Assembly (NCBI GenBank): GCA_019135865.1
Contig: JAGVVD010000019.1
Span: 62,001-126,000 of the forward strand
Origin: Elusimicrobiota bacterium
GTDB lineage: Bacteria > Elusimicrobiota > Elusimicrobia > Elusimicrobiales > UBA9959
Reading direction: 5' to 3'
DNA length: 64,000 nucleotides
The position numbers and the translations under genes are program-made. The notes beneath the pieces are model-generated. The model did no database searches. It was not told the DNA's origin and saw only the letters and a program-made list of their open reading frames with translations. Of this stretch, positions 25,472-34,227 are shown piece by piece (the stretch's first letter is position 1; each line of letters starts with the position of its first letter).

Positions 25472-26385
25472 AAAAGATGCTGAAGACCGCCTTGTGGGCT
25501 CTGCTGCTGCTCCTGGCCCTTTCGGCCGCCTTCTACGGCTACGGCCGCTACAGCAGGATGCTGGTGCGCCACGATATGGAGGATTTCCTGCGGAAAGCGG
25601 AGAGAGGGGACCTGAAGCTCGACCTGCAGGAATCGGGGGAACTGGTCTCCCGCGACAGCGTGGACGTCTTCCCTCCCGGCCGCGGCTTCATCGTGGAGAT
25701 CATGAAGAAGGAAGGGGAATACGCCGCCAAAGGCGAGAAGATCATGATGTTCAAGGGCGGCGAGCGCATAGATTCCGACCAGTACGTCCCCGTGCCGGTG
25801 ACCGCGCCCCGCGACGGGCTGCTGACCCGCTGCGTGAGCATGCGCGGCTCCAGCGACGCCGAGATCCGCGAGGGCAACAGGGTGTCCGGCCCCACCCAGT
25901 GCGTGGCGCGGGTGGTGGACATGAAGACCCTCGCCGTCAACCTGCAGATCAGCGAGATAGACATCTACAAGCTCAGGCCGGGCATGCCGGTGGCTATAAC
26001 CTTCACCGCCGTTCCCGGCGAGAAGTTCGCCGGCCGGGTGGACGTGATCTCCCCGATGGCCGAGGTCCGTTCGGGCAGCTGGGGCAGCACGACCAAGGTC
26101 TTCCGCGTGGTCATCAGCATCGACAAGCCCAACCAGAAGATGCGCGTCGGCATGAGCGCGGTCGTCACGGCCAACCTGCAGGCCAAGAAGGACGTTCTCA
26201 AGGCCCCCATAGAGACGCTGTTCCAGGAAGGACTGAACTATTACGTCTACAGGCGGAAACAGGGCTACGAATACGAGAAGGTGCAGGTCTTCCCCGGCCT
26301 GCGTTCCGAGACCGAGGTAGAACTGGCCGGGGAGATAAAGCCCGGGGACGTGCTCTTTACCGCGAGGCCCGAAACCCTTAAATGA
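25462..26385 (+). CDS. MacA-type periplasmic adaptor (HlyD family)
   Basis: Membrane fusion protein of 307 residues with an N-terminal membrane anchor (about 4-25). A barrel-sandwich/lipoyl segment follows, but the usual long coiled-coil hairpin is missing or very short: residues about 75-150 pass from PPGRGFIVEIMKKEGEYAAKGEKI directly into the second half (VPVTAPRDGLLTRCVSMRG). It links the permease to TolC. The start overlaps the TolC stop, with ATG codons at 25462 and 25468. Confidence 0.85.
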   Translation: MGMKKMLKTALWALLLLLALSAAFYGYGRYSRMLVRHDMEDFLRKAERGDLKLDLQESGELVSRDSVDVFPPGRGFIVEIMKKEGEYAAKGEKIMMFKGGERIDSDQYVPVPVTAPRDGLLTRCVSMRGSSDAEIREGNRVSGPTQCVARVVDMKTLAVNLQISEIDIYKLRPGMPVAITFTAVPGEKFAGRVDVISPMAEVRSGSWGSTTKVFRVVISIDKPNQKMRVGMSAVVTANLQAKKDVLKAPIETLFQEGLNYYVYRRKQGYEYEKVQVFPGLRSETEVELAGEIKPGDVLFTARPETLK

Positions 26386-27086
26386 TAATCTGCAGGGACC
26401 TGCACAAGACCTACGAGGGCGGCAAGACCGGCTGGCCCGCGCTGCGCGGACTGACCTTCTCCATAGACCGGGGCGAATTCGTCGCCGTGACCGGCCCCTC
26501 CGGCTGCGGCAAGTCCACGCTGCTCAATATCCTCGGGCTGCTGGACGAGCCGAGCTGCGGCTCCTACGCGCTGGACGGGCTCGACGCGGCCCGCATGTCG
26601 GACAATGAGCGTTCCGCGGCGCGTCTCCACCGCATAGGTTTCGTTTTCCAGGCCTTTCACCTGCTCAACCGCCTTTCGGCCCTCGAGAACGTCTGCCTGC
26701 CCCTGATGTACGCGGGAGAGGGGAAGGAGGACATGCGCCGCCGGGCCCACGACCTGCTGGCCCGGGTCGGGCTCAAGGGCAAGGAGCGCAAGACCCCGCT
26801 GGAACTCTCCGGCGGCGAGCGCCAGCGGGTGGCCATCGCGCGCGCGCTGGCCAACTCTCCCAGGCTGCTGCTGGCCGACGAGCCCACCGGCAACCTCGAT
26901 TCCTCTTCGAGCCGCGAGGTCATGGACATACTCCTGGGCCTGGCCGGGGAGGGCATGACGGTCGTGATGGTCACCCACGACAGGGAACTTGCGGCCAGGG
27001 CCGGCAGGAACATCAGGATGCGCGACGGGGAGATCGAGTCCCCGTCCGGACGCGGCCGCCCCGGTCCGCAAGACGGGGAGAAATGA
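26382..27086 (+). CDS. ABC transporter ATPase (MacB/LolD type)
   Basis: A 234-residue nucleotide-binding subunit. It shows Walker A GPSGCGKST (39-47), the signature LSGGERQRVAIARAL (about 139-153) and Walker B LLLADEPTGNLDS, the sequence typical of the MacB/LolD branch. It powers export with the permease at 27083. It overlaps both neighbours by 4 bases, so the four exporter genes are one coupled unit. Confidence 0.93.
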   Translation: MIICRDLHKTYEGGKTGWPALRGLTFSIDRGEFVAVTGPSGCGKSTLLNILGLLDEPSCGSYALDGLDAARMSDNERSAARLHRIGFVFQAFHLLNRLSALENVCLPLMYAGEGKEDMRRRAHDLLARVGLKGKERKTPLELSGGERQRVAIARALANSPRLLLADEPTGNLDSSSSREVMDILLGLAGEGMTVVMVTHDRELAARAGRNIRMRDGEIESPSGRGRPGPQDGEK

Positions 27087-28381
27087 CCCGCGCCCTCTAC
27101 AACGCCGCCCGTACGGGCCTCTCGGAGATCCTGGCGCATAAGACGCGGTCCACTCTCAGTTTCCTGGCCATAGCGGCCGGTTCGGTGGTGTTCATAGACG
27201 CCTTTTCGGCCATAGTCGCGACCTACGCCCGCCTGGAGAGCCAGAAGCAGGTCTCGGGCATGGCCAGGATGAAGATCTCCCAGAACCACAGCCAGACCTG
27301 GTCCAATCCCGACGATTACGTCGCGCCGCCCGTCATCACCTATGACGACGTCCTGCGCCTGCGCGAGCGGGTCCCGGGACTGTTCATGGTCTCGCCGGAG
27401 GCCGACAGCTGGCGCAACGTCATGGAATACGACGGCCACCGCGTAGTGGCGAGGGTGGCCGGCGTGACCCCGGAATGGCGCAAGCGCGACTTCGTCTACG
27501 ACCTGAAAGGCCGCTTTCTCGACTGGCACGACGTGGACCAGAAACTGCGGGTCTGCGTGCTGATACGCCCCGCGCCGCCGGAACCCGCCAACGCCTTCTT
27601 CAAGAGCATGAGGAAGAAATACGATTTCATGGGCGGTTACGACATGCTGGTGACCCATAACGACCTGCTGGGCCGGACGGTGAAGCTCGACGGCATAAAT
27701 TTCACCGTCATAGGCGTGCTGGACGAACTGCCCCCGTCCCGCAAACCGCCGAGGATCTGGTGGTCGGGCTCGGACTACAAGGTGCTGGCCCCCGTGACGA
27801 CGCTGATGCACTACAATATCCTGCGCTCCCACGATTCGCTCGACGTCGCCATAGACGCCGGTGACGAGAAAGGTTTCGACGAGGCCATGCGCCTGGTCCG
27901 CAACTTCCTCAAGGTCCGCTACGGCGACGAGGATTTCTTCGTCGTGGAGAACCAGATGGACGCGATAAAGGAGAGCATGGCCAGGAACATCAGTTCCTCG
28001 CTCGTGACCATCTCGCTGGGGATGCTGGCCTTCATAGCCGGCGGCATAGGCATCATGAACGTCACGCTGGCGACGGTCTTCGCCAGGACCAAGGAGATAG
28101 GGGTGCGCCGCGCGATAGGCGCCAGCCGCGGCGACATAATGCTGCAGTTCATAGTGGAGGCGGTCATGCTGGGCCTCATCGGCGGCCTGTTGGGTACGGC
28201 CCTCGGCTGGTTCTGGGGCGTGCCGGCCAAGGTCATGCTGGGCATGACCCCCAGCCCGATAAAGGTCTGGATGCCGCTGGTCTCGGTCTTTATCGCCGCC
28301 CTGACGGCCTTCGTTTTCGCGATCTATCCGGCCTGGGTCGCCGCGGGGCTCAAGCCCGCAGAGGCGCTGAGGGCGGAATGA
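27083..28381 (+). CDS. MacB/FtsX-type ABC permease
   Basis: A 432-residue permease with one N-terminal membrane segment (about 22-45), a large extracytoplasmic domain (about 46-300) and three C-terminal membrane segments. VFARTKEIGVRRAIGASRGDIMLQFIVEAVMLGL (split motif, about 330-363) is the signature of the FtsX-like domain. Together with the adaptor and TolC it forms a tripartite exporter of unknown cargo; MacAB systems move macrolides, peptides or lipids. The next gene overlaps it by 4 bases. Confidence 0.92.
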   Translation: MTRALYNAARTGLSEILAHKTRSTLSFLAIAAGSVVFIDAFSAIVATYARLESQKQVSGMARMKISQNHSQTWSNPDDYVAPPVITYDDVLRLRERVPGLFMVSPEADSWRNVMEYDGHRVVARVAGVTPEWRKRDFVYDLKGRFLDWHDVDQKLRVCVLIRPAPPEPANAFFKSMRKKYDFMGGYDMLVTHNDLLGRTVKLDGINFTVIGVLDELPPSRKPPRIWWSGSDYKVLAPVTTLMHYNILRSHDSLDVAIDAGDEKGFDEAMRLVRNFLKVRYGDEDFFVVENQMDAIKESMARNISSSLVTISLGMLAFIAGGIGIMNVTLATVFARTKEIGVRRAIGASRGDIMLQFIVEAVMLGLIGGLLGTALGWFWGVPAKVMLGMTPSPIKVWMPLVSVFIAALTAFVFAIYPAWVAAGLKPAEALRAE

Positions 28382-30084
28382 GCCGGGGGCTGCGCGGGCG
28401 ACTGCCCCTGGCCGCCGCCGCCGCCGGCCTGGTCTTCCATCTCTGGGCGGGCTTTTCCTTCATAAAGTCCTCTTCCCCCACTTACGACGAGCCCGTGCAC
28501 CTGGCCAGCGGTTATTCCTACCTGAAGACCGGCCGCTACGCCCTGAACATCATGGACCATCCCCCGTTCTCGGAGATGCTTTCGGCCCTGCCGCTGCTCT
28601 TCAAAGGTCCGCAGACTTTCTTCACGCACCCCGACTACGAAACGGGCCGCCTCTATCATTATTCGGACTATTTCCTTTACAGGAACAAGTTCCCGGCCGG
28701 GGAGCTGCTGGACTCCGCCCGGACTTTCGGTTTTCTCGTCTGGACGGCCGGCTTTTCGGCCGTCATCTTTATTTTCTGTCTGAAACTGGGGTCCGCGCCG
28801 GCCGGTCTTTACGCCCTGGCCGTTTATTACTTCCTCCCGTTATTCATCTCCAATAACGCCCTTGTGACCACAGACTCCGCCGCGGCGCTGTTCTACTGCG
28901 CCGCCCTGCTGACCGGGTTCCTCTTCGCCCTGCGCGCCTACGGTCCGGAAGCCGCGTTCCCGCGCCGGGAACTGGCCGCGGCGGCGGTCTGCGCGGGACT
29001 GGCGATGGCTTCCAAATTCAGCATGTTCGTCGTGCCGCCGCTGGTGGCCGGGCTCTGGGTGCTGCATATGGTCTTTTTCAGCCCGCGCCGGGAGGGGGGG
29101 CGGGTGTTCTTCCACGCCCTGCTCTTCTGCGTTCTTTCCCTGGCCGTGCTGGCGCTGGTCTATAAGGGGGACCTCCCTCTTTATTTCCAAGGCCTCAACG
29201 CCACCATAGAAAGGCTAGGCCAGGGGCGGCCGTCCTTCTCGTTCGGCGTGCGGTCCATGTCCGGAGTCTGGTGGTATTTTCCCGCGGCTTTCCTGCTCAA
29301 GAACCCCGCGGCGCTGGTACTTTTCCTGGCCGCCGGGCTGATAGCCGCGTTCAGGAGCCGGGGGCCCGCCCTGCTCTGGCTCGTCCTGCCTTTCCTTTTC
29401 TATTTCGGTTCGGCGCTCACCTCCAGGGTCCAGATAGGAGTGCGGCATTTGCTGCCGGCCATGCCGCTGGCGGCCGCGCTGGCGGGGCTCGGACTGGTCT
29501 TCCTGCTCCGCAGGCGCCGCGGCGCGCTGCTGGCTCTGCCGGCCGCGGCCGTTTCCGCTTTCTTCGTCGTTTCCGCTCATCCCCATTACCTGGCGTATTT
29601 CAGCGAGGCCGCCGGCGGCGGCCGGAACGGCTGGAAGTATTTCACGGATTCCAATCTGGACTGGGGGCAGGACCTCAAGTCCCTGGGGGAGAAACTGGCC
29701 GCGGAAGGGGCTCCTCCGGTCGTGTTGTCCTATTTCGGAGTGGCCAGGCCGGAGTATTACGGGATAAAGTACCTGCCTCTGGGCACGGTCACCAACGTAG
29801 GAGGGCTCGACTCGGTATCTCACGCCGGGGACCTCTGCGCTTCGTCCAGACGGCTGCTGGCCGTTTCTGCCACTAACCTGCAGGGGACTTATTACCCCGA
29901 CCAGGACAGGTTCGGCTGGCTTCTGGGCAGGGAACCTTATTTTTCGGCCGGCGGATCTATTTTCCTCTATGACCTGGCGGGCGACGCGGATTCCATCGAA
30001 AGGACGGCCCTGCTGCTCGAAAGGTCCGGGCGCCCGGCGGAGGCCGCCTGCTGGCGCCGGCCGGGGACGGGTCAAAAACAATGA
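28378..30084 (+). CDS. GT39/ArnT-like membrane glycosyltransferase
   Basis: A 568-residue membrane protein with about 9-11 hydrophobic segments. SPTYDEPVHLASGY (about 33-46) holds the acidic D-E pair of the first periplasmic loop typical of dolichyl-phosphate-mannose-type (GT-C) transferases, and NIMDHPPFSEML follows. These enzymes move a sugar from a polyprenyl carrier to a lipid or protein outside the inner membrane. Overlap with the ABC permease suggests the exporter and the glycosylation step act on a common product, but this is inference. Confidence 0.85.
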   Translation: MSRGLRGRLPLAAAAAGLVFHLWAGFSFIKSSSPTYDEPVHLASGYSYLKTGRYALNIMDHPPFSEMLSALPLLFKGPQTFFTHPDYETGRLYHYSDYFLYRNKFPAGELLDSARTFGFLVWTAGFSAVIFIFCLKLGSAPAGLYALAVYYFLPLFISNNALVTTDSAAALFYCAALLTGFLFALRAYGPEAAFPRRELAAAAVCAGLAMASKFSMFVVPPLVAGLWVLHMVFFSPRREGGRVFFHALLFCVLSLAVLALVYKGDLPLYFQGLNATIERLGQGRPSFSFGVRSMSGVWWYFPAAFLLKNPAALVLFLAAGLIAAFRSRGPALLWLVLPFLFYFGSALTSRVQIGVRHLLPAMPLAAALAGLGLVFLLRRRRGALLALPAAAVSAFFVVSAHPHYLAYFSEAAGGGRNGWKYFTDSNLDWGQDLKSLGEKLAAEGAPPVVLSYFGVARPEYYGIKYLPLGTVTNVGGLDSVSHAGDLCASSRRLLAVSATNLQGTYYPDQDRFGWLLGREPYFSAGGSIFLYDLAGDADSIERTALLLERSGRPAEAACWRRPGTGQKQ

Positions 30085-30120
30085 CCTGACCACGTGGGAC
30101 GGACCTCGTCGGACAAAGAG

Positions 30121-30150
30121 AAAGGCCGGGTTTCCCCGGCCTTTCTTTTT
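30121..30150. terminator. Terminator between convergent genes
   Basis: aaaggccggg (30121-30130) pairs with cccggccttt (30135-30144) around a 4-base loop, followed by ctttttt. The arms' A/T ends make it usable on both strands, serving the glycosyltransferase and the convergent rubredoxin operon. Confidence 0.88.
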
Positions 30151-30167
30151 TAACGGGCTCGGCTCCC

Positions 30168-30329
30168 TCAGCTTTCGGGCTGGAACTCGTCCTTGCCCAC
30201 GCCGCAGACCGGGCAGACCCAGCCTTCCGGGACCTTTTCCCACGGCGTGCCCGGCGGCACCCCGTTGTCGGGATCGCCGGCCTCGGGGTCATAGATATAG
30301 CCGCAGACCTTGCATACGTACTTTTTCAT
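30168..30329 (-). CDS. Rubredoxin
   Basis: A 53-residue iron protein starting [19 protein letters not shown]. The two ligand pairs are CKVCG (6-10) and CPVCG (39-43), and [16 protein letters not shown] is the usual rubredoxin core. It carries single electrons to rubrerythrin, desulfoferrodoxin or similar enzymes, which are encoded just upstream. An aaggag site precedes the ATG. It is the last gene of the stress operon. Confidence 0.97.
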   Translation of the reverse strand: MKKYVCKVCGYIYDPEAGDPDNGVPPGTPWEKVPEGWVCPVCGVGKDEFQPES

Positions 30330-30353
30330 CCTAGCTCCTTCGCCCCTCCGGGC

Positions 30354-30806
30354 TTATTTCTTCTTGAGCAGGGCGGAAAGGGCGGAGATGTGGCTCATCT
30401 CCTCCCGTATTATGCGCCCTATGCCGTCCGCCCCGGCGGGGTCGTTGACGGCCTCTTTGAGTCCCAGGTAGAACAGCACGGAATCCTTTTCGAAGCCTAT
30501 GGCCAGCTTGAGCGCTTCCGCGGGCGTCGCCGGCATGTCCTCCGGCTTCTCCGGGAAGACGGCCGTATCAGCCAGGGCCATCAGTTCTCCGGCCGCCGGG
30601 CCGGGGGCGAAGTCCGGGTACTTCTCGTCCAGCAGGGACAGGAAATATTTCCCGTGCTCCGTCTCGTACTCCGCCAGCTTCACGAAAAGGGCGGCCGTCT
30701 CCGGGTCCCGCGACCCGGCGGCGGCCTTCCGGTAGAAGTCGGCGCCCCTGTCCTCGATGCGGACGGCCAGTTGCAGCGCCTCTTCCTGCGAATAATACAG
30801 CTTCAT
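30354..30806 (-). CDS. Ferritin-like diiron protein (rubrerythrin-type domain)
   Basis: A 150-residue helical protein with the EXXH-type diiron pattern: RIEDRGADFYRKAA, YETEHGKYF, GFEKDSVLFYLGL and REEMSHISAL. It lacks the C-terminal rubredoxin domain of classical rubrerythrin. The start at 30806 is chosen because the desulfoferrodoxin stop is at 30815 and longer forms would overlap it heavily. The role is probably iron or peroxide handling with the neighbouring genes; the exact reaction is unclear. Confidence 0.85.
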   Translation of the reverse strand: MKLYYSQEEALQLAVRIEDRGADFYRKAAAGSRDPETAALFVKLAEYETEHGKYFLSLLDEKYPDFAPGPAAGELMALADTAVFPEKPEDMPATPAEALKLAIGFEKDSVLFYLGLKEAVNDPAGADGIGRIIREEMSHISALSALLKKK

Positions 30807-30814
30807 CGTCCGCC

Positions 30815-31189
30815 TCAGGCCTTCCAGAGCCCGTGCAGGTTGCAGTACTCCCGCGCCGTGACCTTGTCGGCCTTGACGCAGAACTCGGCCTCGGGGGTCA
30901 TGCCGGGCTTGAGGAAAGCCCTGTAGGACTTTCCGTCGGCGACCAGCTCGATCCACTCTATGTAATGCTTATCTTCCATCGGGTGCGCGACGGAGCCCAC
31001 CTTCACTTTGTAGCCGCCGGCGGTCTTCTCGATCACCGGAACGTGCTTCTCCCTGGCCCCGTCCGTGGTGTTCTCCTTCATAAGGTCCATCGGCTTGCCG
31101 CAGCAGACCAGTTCCCCTTCGCCGGCGTGCACCACCGCCACGATGTTCCCGCACATGCCGCATTTGTAGATACCGTTCATTTCCGTCAT
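30815..31189 (-). CDS. dfx: Desulfoferrodoxin (superoxide reductase)
   Basis: Reduces superoxide to hydrogen peroxide without releasing oxygen. The N-terminal desulforedoxin domain has CGMCG (10-14) and Cys29-Cys30. The C-terminal centre II ligands are in [22 protein letters not shown] and EYCNLHGLW. Length (124 residues) is typical of the two-iron form. An aaggaggg site precedes the ATG at 31189. It lies between thiol peroxidase and a ferritin-like gene. Confidence 0.97.
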   Translation of the reverse strand: MTEMNGIYKCGMCGNIVAVVHAGEGELVCCGKPMDLMKENTTDGAREKHVPVIEKTAGGYKVKVGSVAHPMEDKHYIEWIELVADGKSYRAFLKPGMTPEAEFCVKADKVTAREYCNLHGLWKA

Positions 31190-31216
31190 CTTTCCCTCCT
31201 TGTTCTCCTCTTGCTT

Positions 31217-31768
<552 letters not shown>

Positions 31769-31784
31769 CTTTCCTCCTCCCGTT

Positions 31785-32357
31785 TTACCAGTTCTCGGCC
31801 AGCAGTTCGAAATAGGCCCTGGGATGGGCGCAGGCCGGGCAGTTCTCTGGGGCATCCTTGCCCTCGTGGCGGTAGCCGCAGTTGATGCAGCGCCAGGCGA
31901 CCGGTTTGTCCTTCTTGAACGCGGTCCCTTTCTCCACGTTGCCGAGCAGGCCGCGGTAGCGGGCCTCGTGCTGCTTCTCGGCCACGGAGATATAATCGAA
32001 GGTCTTGGCGACGGCCTCGAAGCCCTCTTCGCGCGCTACGCGGGCGAAGTCGGGGTACATCGTGCCCCATTCGTGGTTCTCGCCGTCGGCGGCCGCCTTG
32101 AGGTTCTGCGCGGTGGTCCCGATGATCCCGGCGGGGAAGGTCGCGGTGATCTCCACTTCGCCGCCCTCGAGGAACTTGAAGAAGCGCTTGGCGTGCTCCT
32201 TCTCCTGCTCGGCGGTCTCCTCGAAGACCTTGGAGATCTGGACGAAGCCCTCTTTCTTCGCCTGGCCGGCGAAATAAGTGTAGCGCGTCCTGGCCTGCGA
32301 TTCTCCGGCGAAAGCGGCCAGCAGGTTCTTCTCCGTCTTGGTGCCTTTTATCCCCAT
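31785..32357 (-). CDS. rbr: Rubrerythrin
   Basis: A 190-residue peroxide-reducing diiron protein. The N-terminal ferritin-like domain has AFAGESQARTRY and EETAEQEKEHAKRF, with the second EXXH in SVAEKQHEARY. The C-terminal rubredoxin domain has CINCGY and CPACAHP. A ggaggcaaag site precedes the ATG and a TAGAAT box (32390-32395) lies about 32 bases upstream. It is the first gene of the rbr-tpx-dfx-ferritin-rubredoxin operon. Confidence 0.96.
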   Translation of the reverse strand: MGIKGTKTEKNLLAAFAGESQARTRYTYFAGQAKKEGFVQISKVFEETAEQEKEHAKRFFKFLEGGEVEITATFPAGIIGTTAQNLKAAADGENHEWGTMYPDFARVAREEGFEAVAKTFDYISVAEKQHEARYRGLLGNVEKGTAFKKDKPVAWRCINCGYRHEGKDAPENCPACAHPRAYFELLAENW

Positions 32358-32395
32358 CTTTGCCTCCAGCGATATGATTTTGACCGTATATTCTA

Positions 32396-33160
32396 CTAAA
32401 TAGCGGCGGCGGACTTTTCCTTCCGTATCCCCGCCCGCGTCAGGGAGAAATCGTATTTCACCGGGTCAGACGGCTCGAGCCGCGAGAAGAAGGCCGTGAT
32501 CTCGGCGGCGGTCCGCATCGAGGTGTCCTTGCGGCGGGTGATGCCCAGCTCGCGCGATACCCTGTGCATATGCGTATCCAGCGGGACGATCAGTCCGGCG
32601 GCGGGCACGCCTTTCCACGGGCCGGGGTCCACGCTGTCGCGGCGGACCATCCAGCGCAGGAAGAGGTTGAGGCGCTTGAAGGAACTCTTACGCGCCGGGC
32701 AGGGGATCAGCGTAGGGCTGCACAGGCCGGGGAAGACGAGGTTCACGAAACGGTATATCGTCTCTTCGTAATTCGCGCCCGGGCCCATGACTGAAACGAA
32801 GGCCCCGTTCAGCGAACCGTGTTTCTCCAGCGCGGTCCTGAGGGCTTTCAGGAACACTATCATCTCCCGGCCGGTGGTGAAACGGTGCTTGAAACCGGAG
32901 TAAAGGCGGTCCAGGTCCTTCGCGGAAGCCGAGAGCAGGAAGCCCCGGGGGGAGCGGCCCATCGGCGCCAGGACCTTTTCGACGCTTTTAAGTATCTGTT
33001 TGACGTTGCCGTAGGCCAGCGAGGCGGCTATTATGCCGGCTATCTCCATGTCGCCGGGCTTTTTATACTGCCATACGAATTCCAGCGGGTCCGGATGGAT
33101 GAATTCCGGCCTGTTGCGGCGGCGGTAAAGGTCCTCGAAATATTTTTTTGCGGGGGGCAT
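32396..33160 (-). CDS. TIGR02757/DUF2400 family protein
   Basis: A 254-residue protein of the TIGR02757 family, related at distance to endonuclease III-type helical folds; its function is not established. Recognisable stretches are PAKKYFEDLYRRRNRPEFIHPDPLEF, IAASLAYGNVKQILKSVE and PLDTHMHRVSRELGITRRK. The ATG at 33160 is chosen over upstream frames because a promoter lies just before it, with TATAAT 6 bases upstream. The gene probably stands alone. Confidence 0.88.
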   Translation of the reverse strand: MPPAKKYFEDLYRRRNRPEFIHPDPLEFVWQYKKPGDMEIAGIIAASLAYGNVKQILKSVEKVLAPMGRSPRGFLLSASAKDLDRLYSGFKHRFTTGREMIVFLKALRTALEKHGSLNGAFVSVMGPGANYEETIYRFVNLVFPGLCSPTLIPCPARKSSFKRLNLFLRWMVRRDSVDPGPWKGVPAAGLIVPLDTHMHRVSRELGITRRKDTSMRTAAEITAFFSRLEPSDPVKYDFSLTRAGIRKEKSAAAI

Positions 33161-33166
33161 AACGAT

Positions 33167-33196
33167 ATTATACCCCGGGATGACCGAGGGTGTCAT
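33167..33196 (-). promoter_or_regulatory. Promoter for the TIGR02757 gene
   Basis: On the minus strand, ATGACA (33191-33196) and TATAAT (33167-33172) are separated by 18 bases. Transcription should start at or within a base or two of the ATG at 33160, giving a leaderless mRNA. The promoter lies in the 3' end of the upstream ferredoxin gene. Confidence 0.65.
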
Positions 33197-34163
33197 GCAG
33201 CGGTACCAGCCGCCGGTATTCTTCCGGCGGAACGCGGCTCTCCCAGTTCCCTGCGGCCATCGCCAGCCATATGACCAGGAAGAAAACCATCGCGGTCAGC
33301 AGGGGCAGGAAAGCCGGCCTCACCCGCAGGCGGCCCTCGCTGTCCCTGAATTGCAGGGCGCCGGGGGACGGGCAGGCGTCGAGGCAGCGCGCGCAGGAGA
33401 CGCAGTTCTCCGACCGGACGGCCTTCTTGCGGTCGACCGCTATCCCCTGCGGGCAGGCAGCGGCGCAGCGCCCGCAGTCCGTGCAGGCCGCCGGGTCCCG
33501 CCGTATCCGCAGGGGCCCGGCCAGCGAGACGGGCACCAGCAGCGCGCCGTACGGGCAGAGATAGCGGCACCAGAAATAAGGCACGGCGAAGCTGAGCGCC
33601 AGGAGGGCCGCTATCACGCCCGCGGCCAGCGGGGTTATGCCGGCGAAGAAGAAGTACATCTTGGCGTCGGCGATGAGATTGTAGTCCCCGTCCAGGAAGT
33701 CCCGCAGCGAACCCAGGTCCATGGCTGCGAATATCGCCCAGGCGAAGAAGCCGAGCAGCAGGTATTTGAGCGACGAGAGGGGGTAGTGGAGCCAGGCCGG
33801 GGGGTAACGGAAAGCGGGCGTTAGCCGCCGGCGCAGGCCGTAAATGACTTCGGAGAGGAAACCGAACGGGCACAGCCAGCCGCAGAATGACTTGGGTGCC
33901 GCTAAGGACATGGCCAGCGCCCCCAGGAGGATGAAAAGTCCGGCGGGATGGGCCGGGTGCACCTCGCCGGTCTGCGCCAGCAGGCGCAGGCTCATCAGCG
34001 AGCTTATGGGCAGGAATCCCTCTACGCCGGGCGGGCGCCGCGGCAGGTCCCCGCCGGCCAGCAGGGCCTGGACGAAGAAATGGAATTCCAGGCCTATGAG
34101 AAGTACAAGGGCCAGGAAGGCTGATTGGGACAGTAAGCGTATTTTGCGCGTTACGGCGGTCAT
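33168..34163 (-). CDS. NapH-like membrane 4Fe-4S protein
   Basis: A 331-residue integral membrane ferredoxin with about 5-6 membrane segments. Two CxxxCP motifs at membrane edges (FCGWLCPFG and WCRYLCPYG) and two 4Fe-4S sets (CTDCGRCAAACP and CVSCARCLDACP) match the NapH/YccM/NosR family that passes electrons from quinol or other donors. It follows the Hcp gene and is likely in the same operon, where it could feed electrons to Hcp; that role is inference. Confidence 0.88.
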   Translation of the reverse strand: MTAVTRKIRLLSQSAFLALVLLIGLEFHFFVQALLAGGDLPRRPPGVEGFLPISSLMSLRLLAQTGEVHPAHPAGLFILLGALAMSLAAPKSFCGWLCPFGFLSEVIYGLRRRLTPAFRYPPAWLHYPLSSLKYLLLGFFAWAIFAAMDLGSLRDFLDGDYNLIADAKMYFFFAGITPLAAGVIAALLALSFAVPYFWCRYLCPYGALLVPVSLAGPLRIRRDPAACTDCGRCAAACPQGIAVDRKKAVRSENCVSCARCLDACPSPGALQFRDSEGRLRVRPAFLPLLTAMVFFLVIWLAMAAGNWESRVPPEEYRRLVPLHDTLGHPGV

Positions 34164-34227
34164 CGTATCGCAATAAGAGGGCCGGACGGAGGGGGCTTCA
34201 TCCTCCGCCCGGCCCGGGAGAAACGCT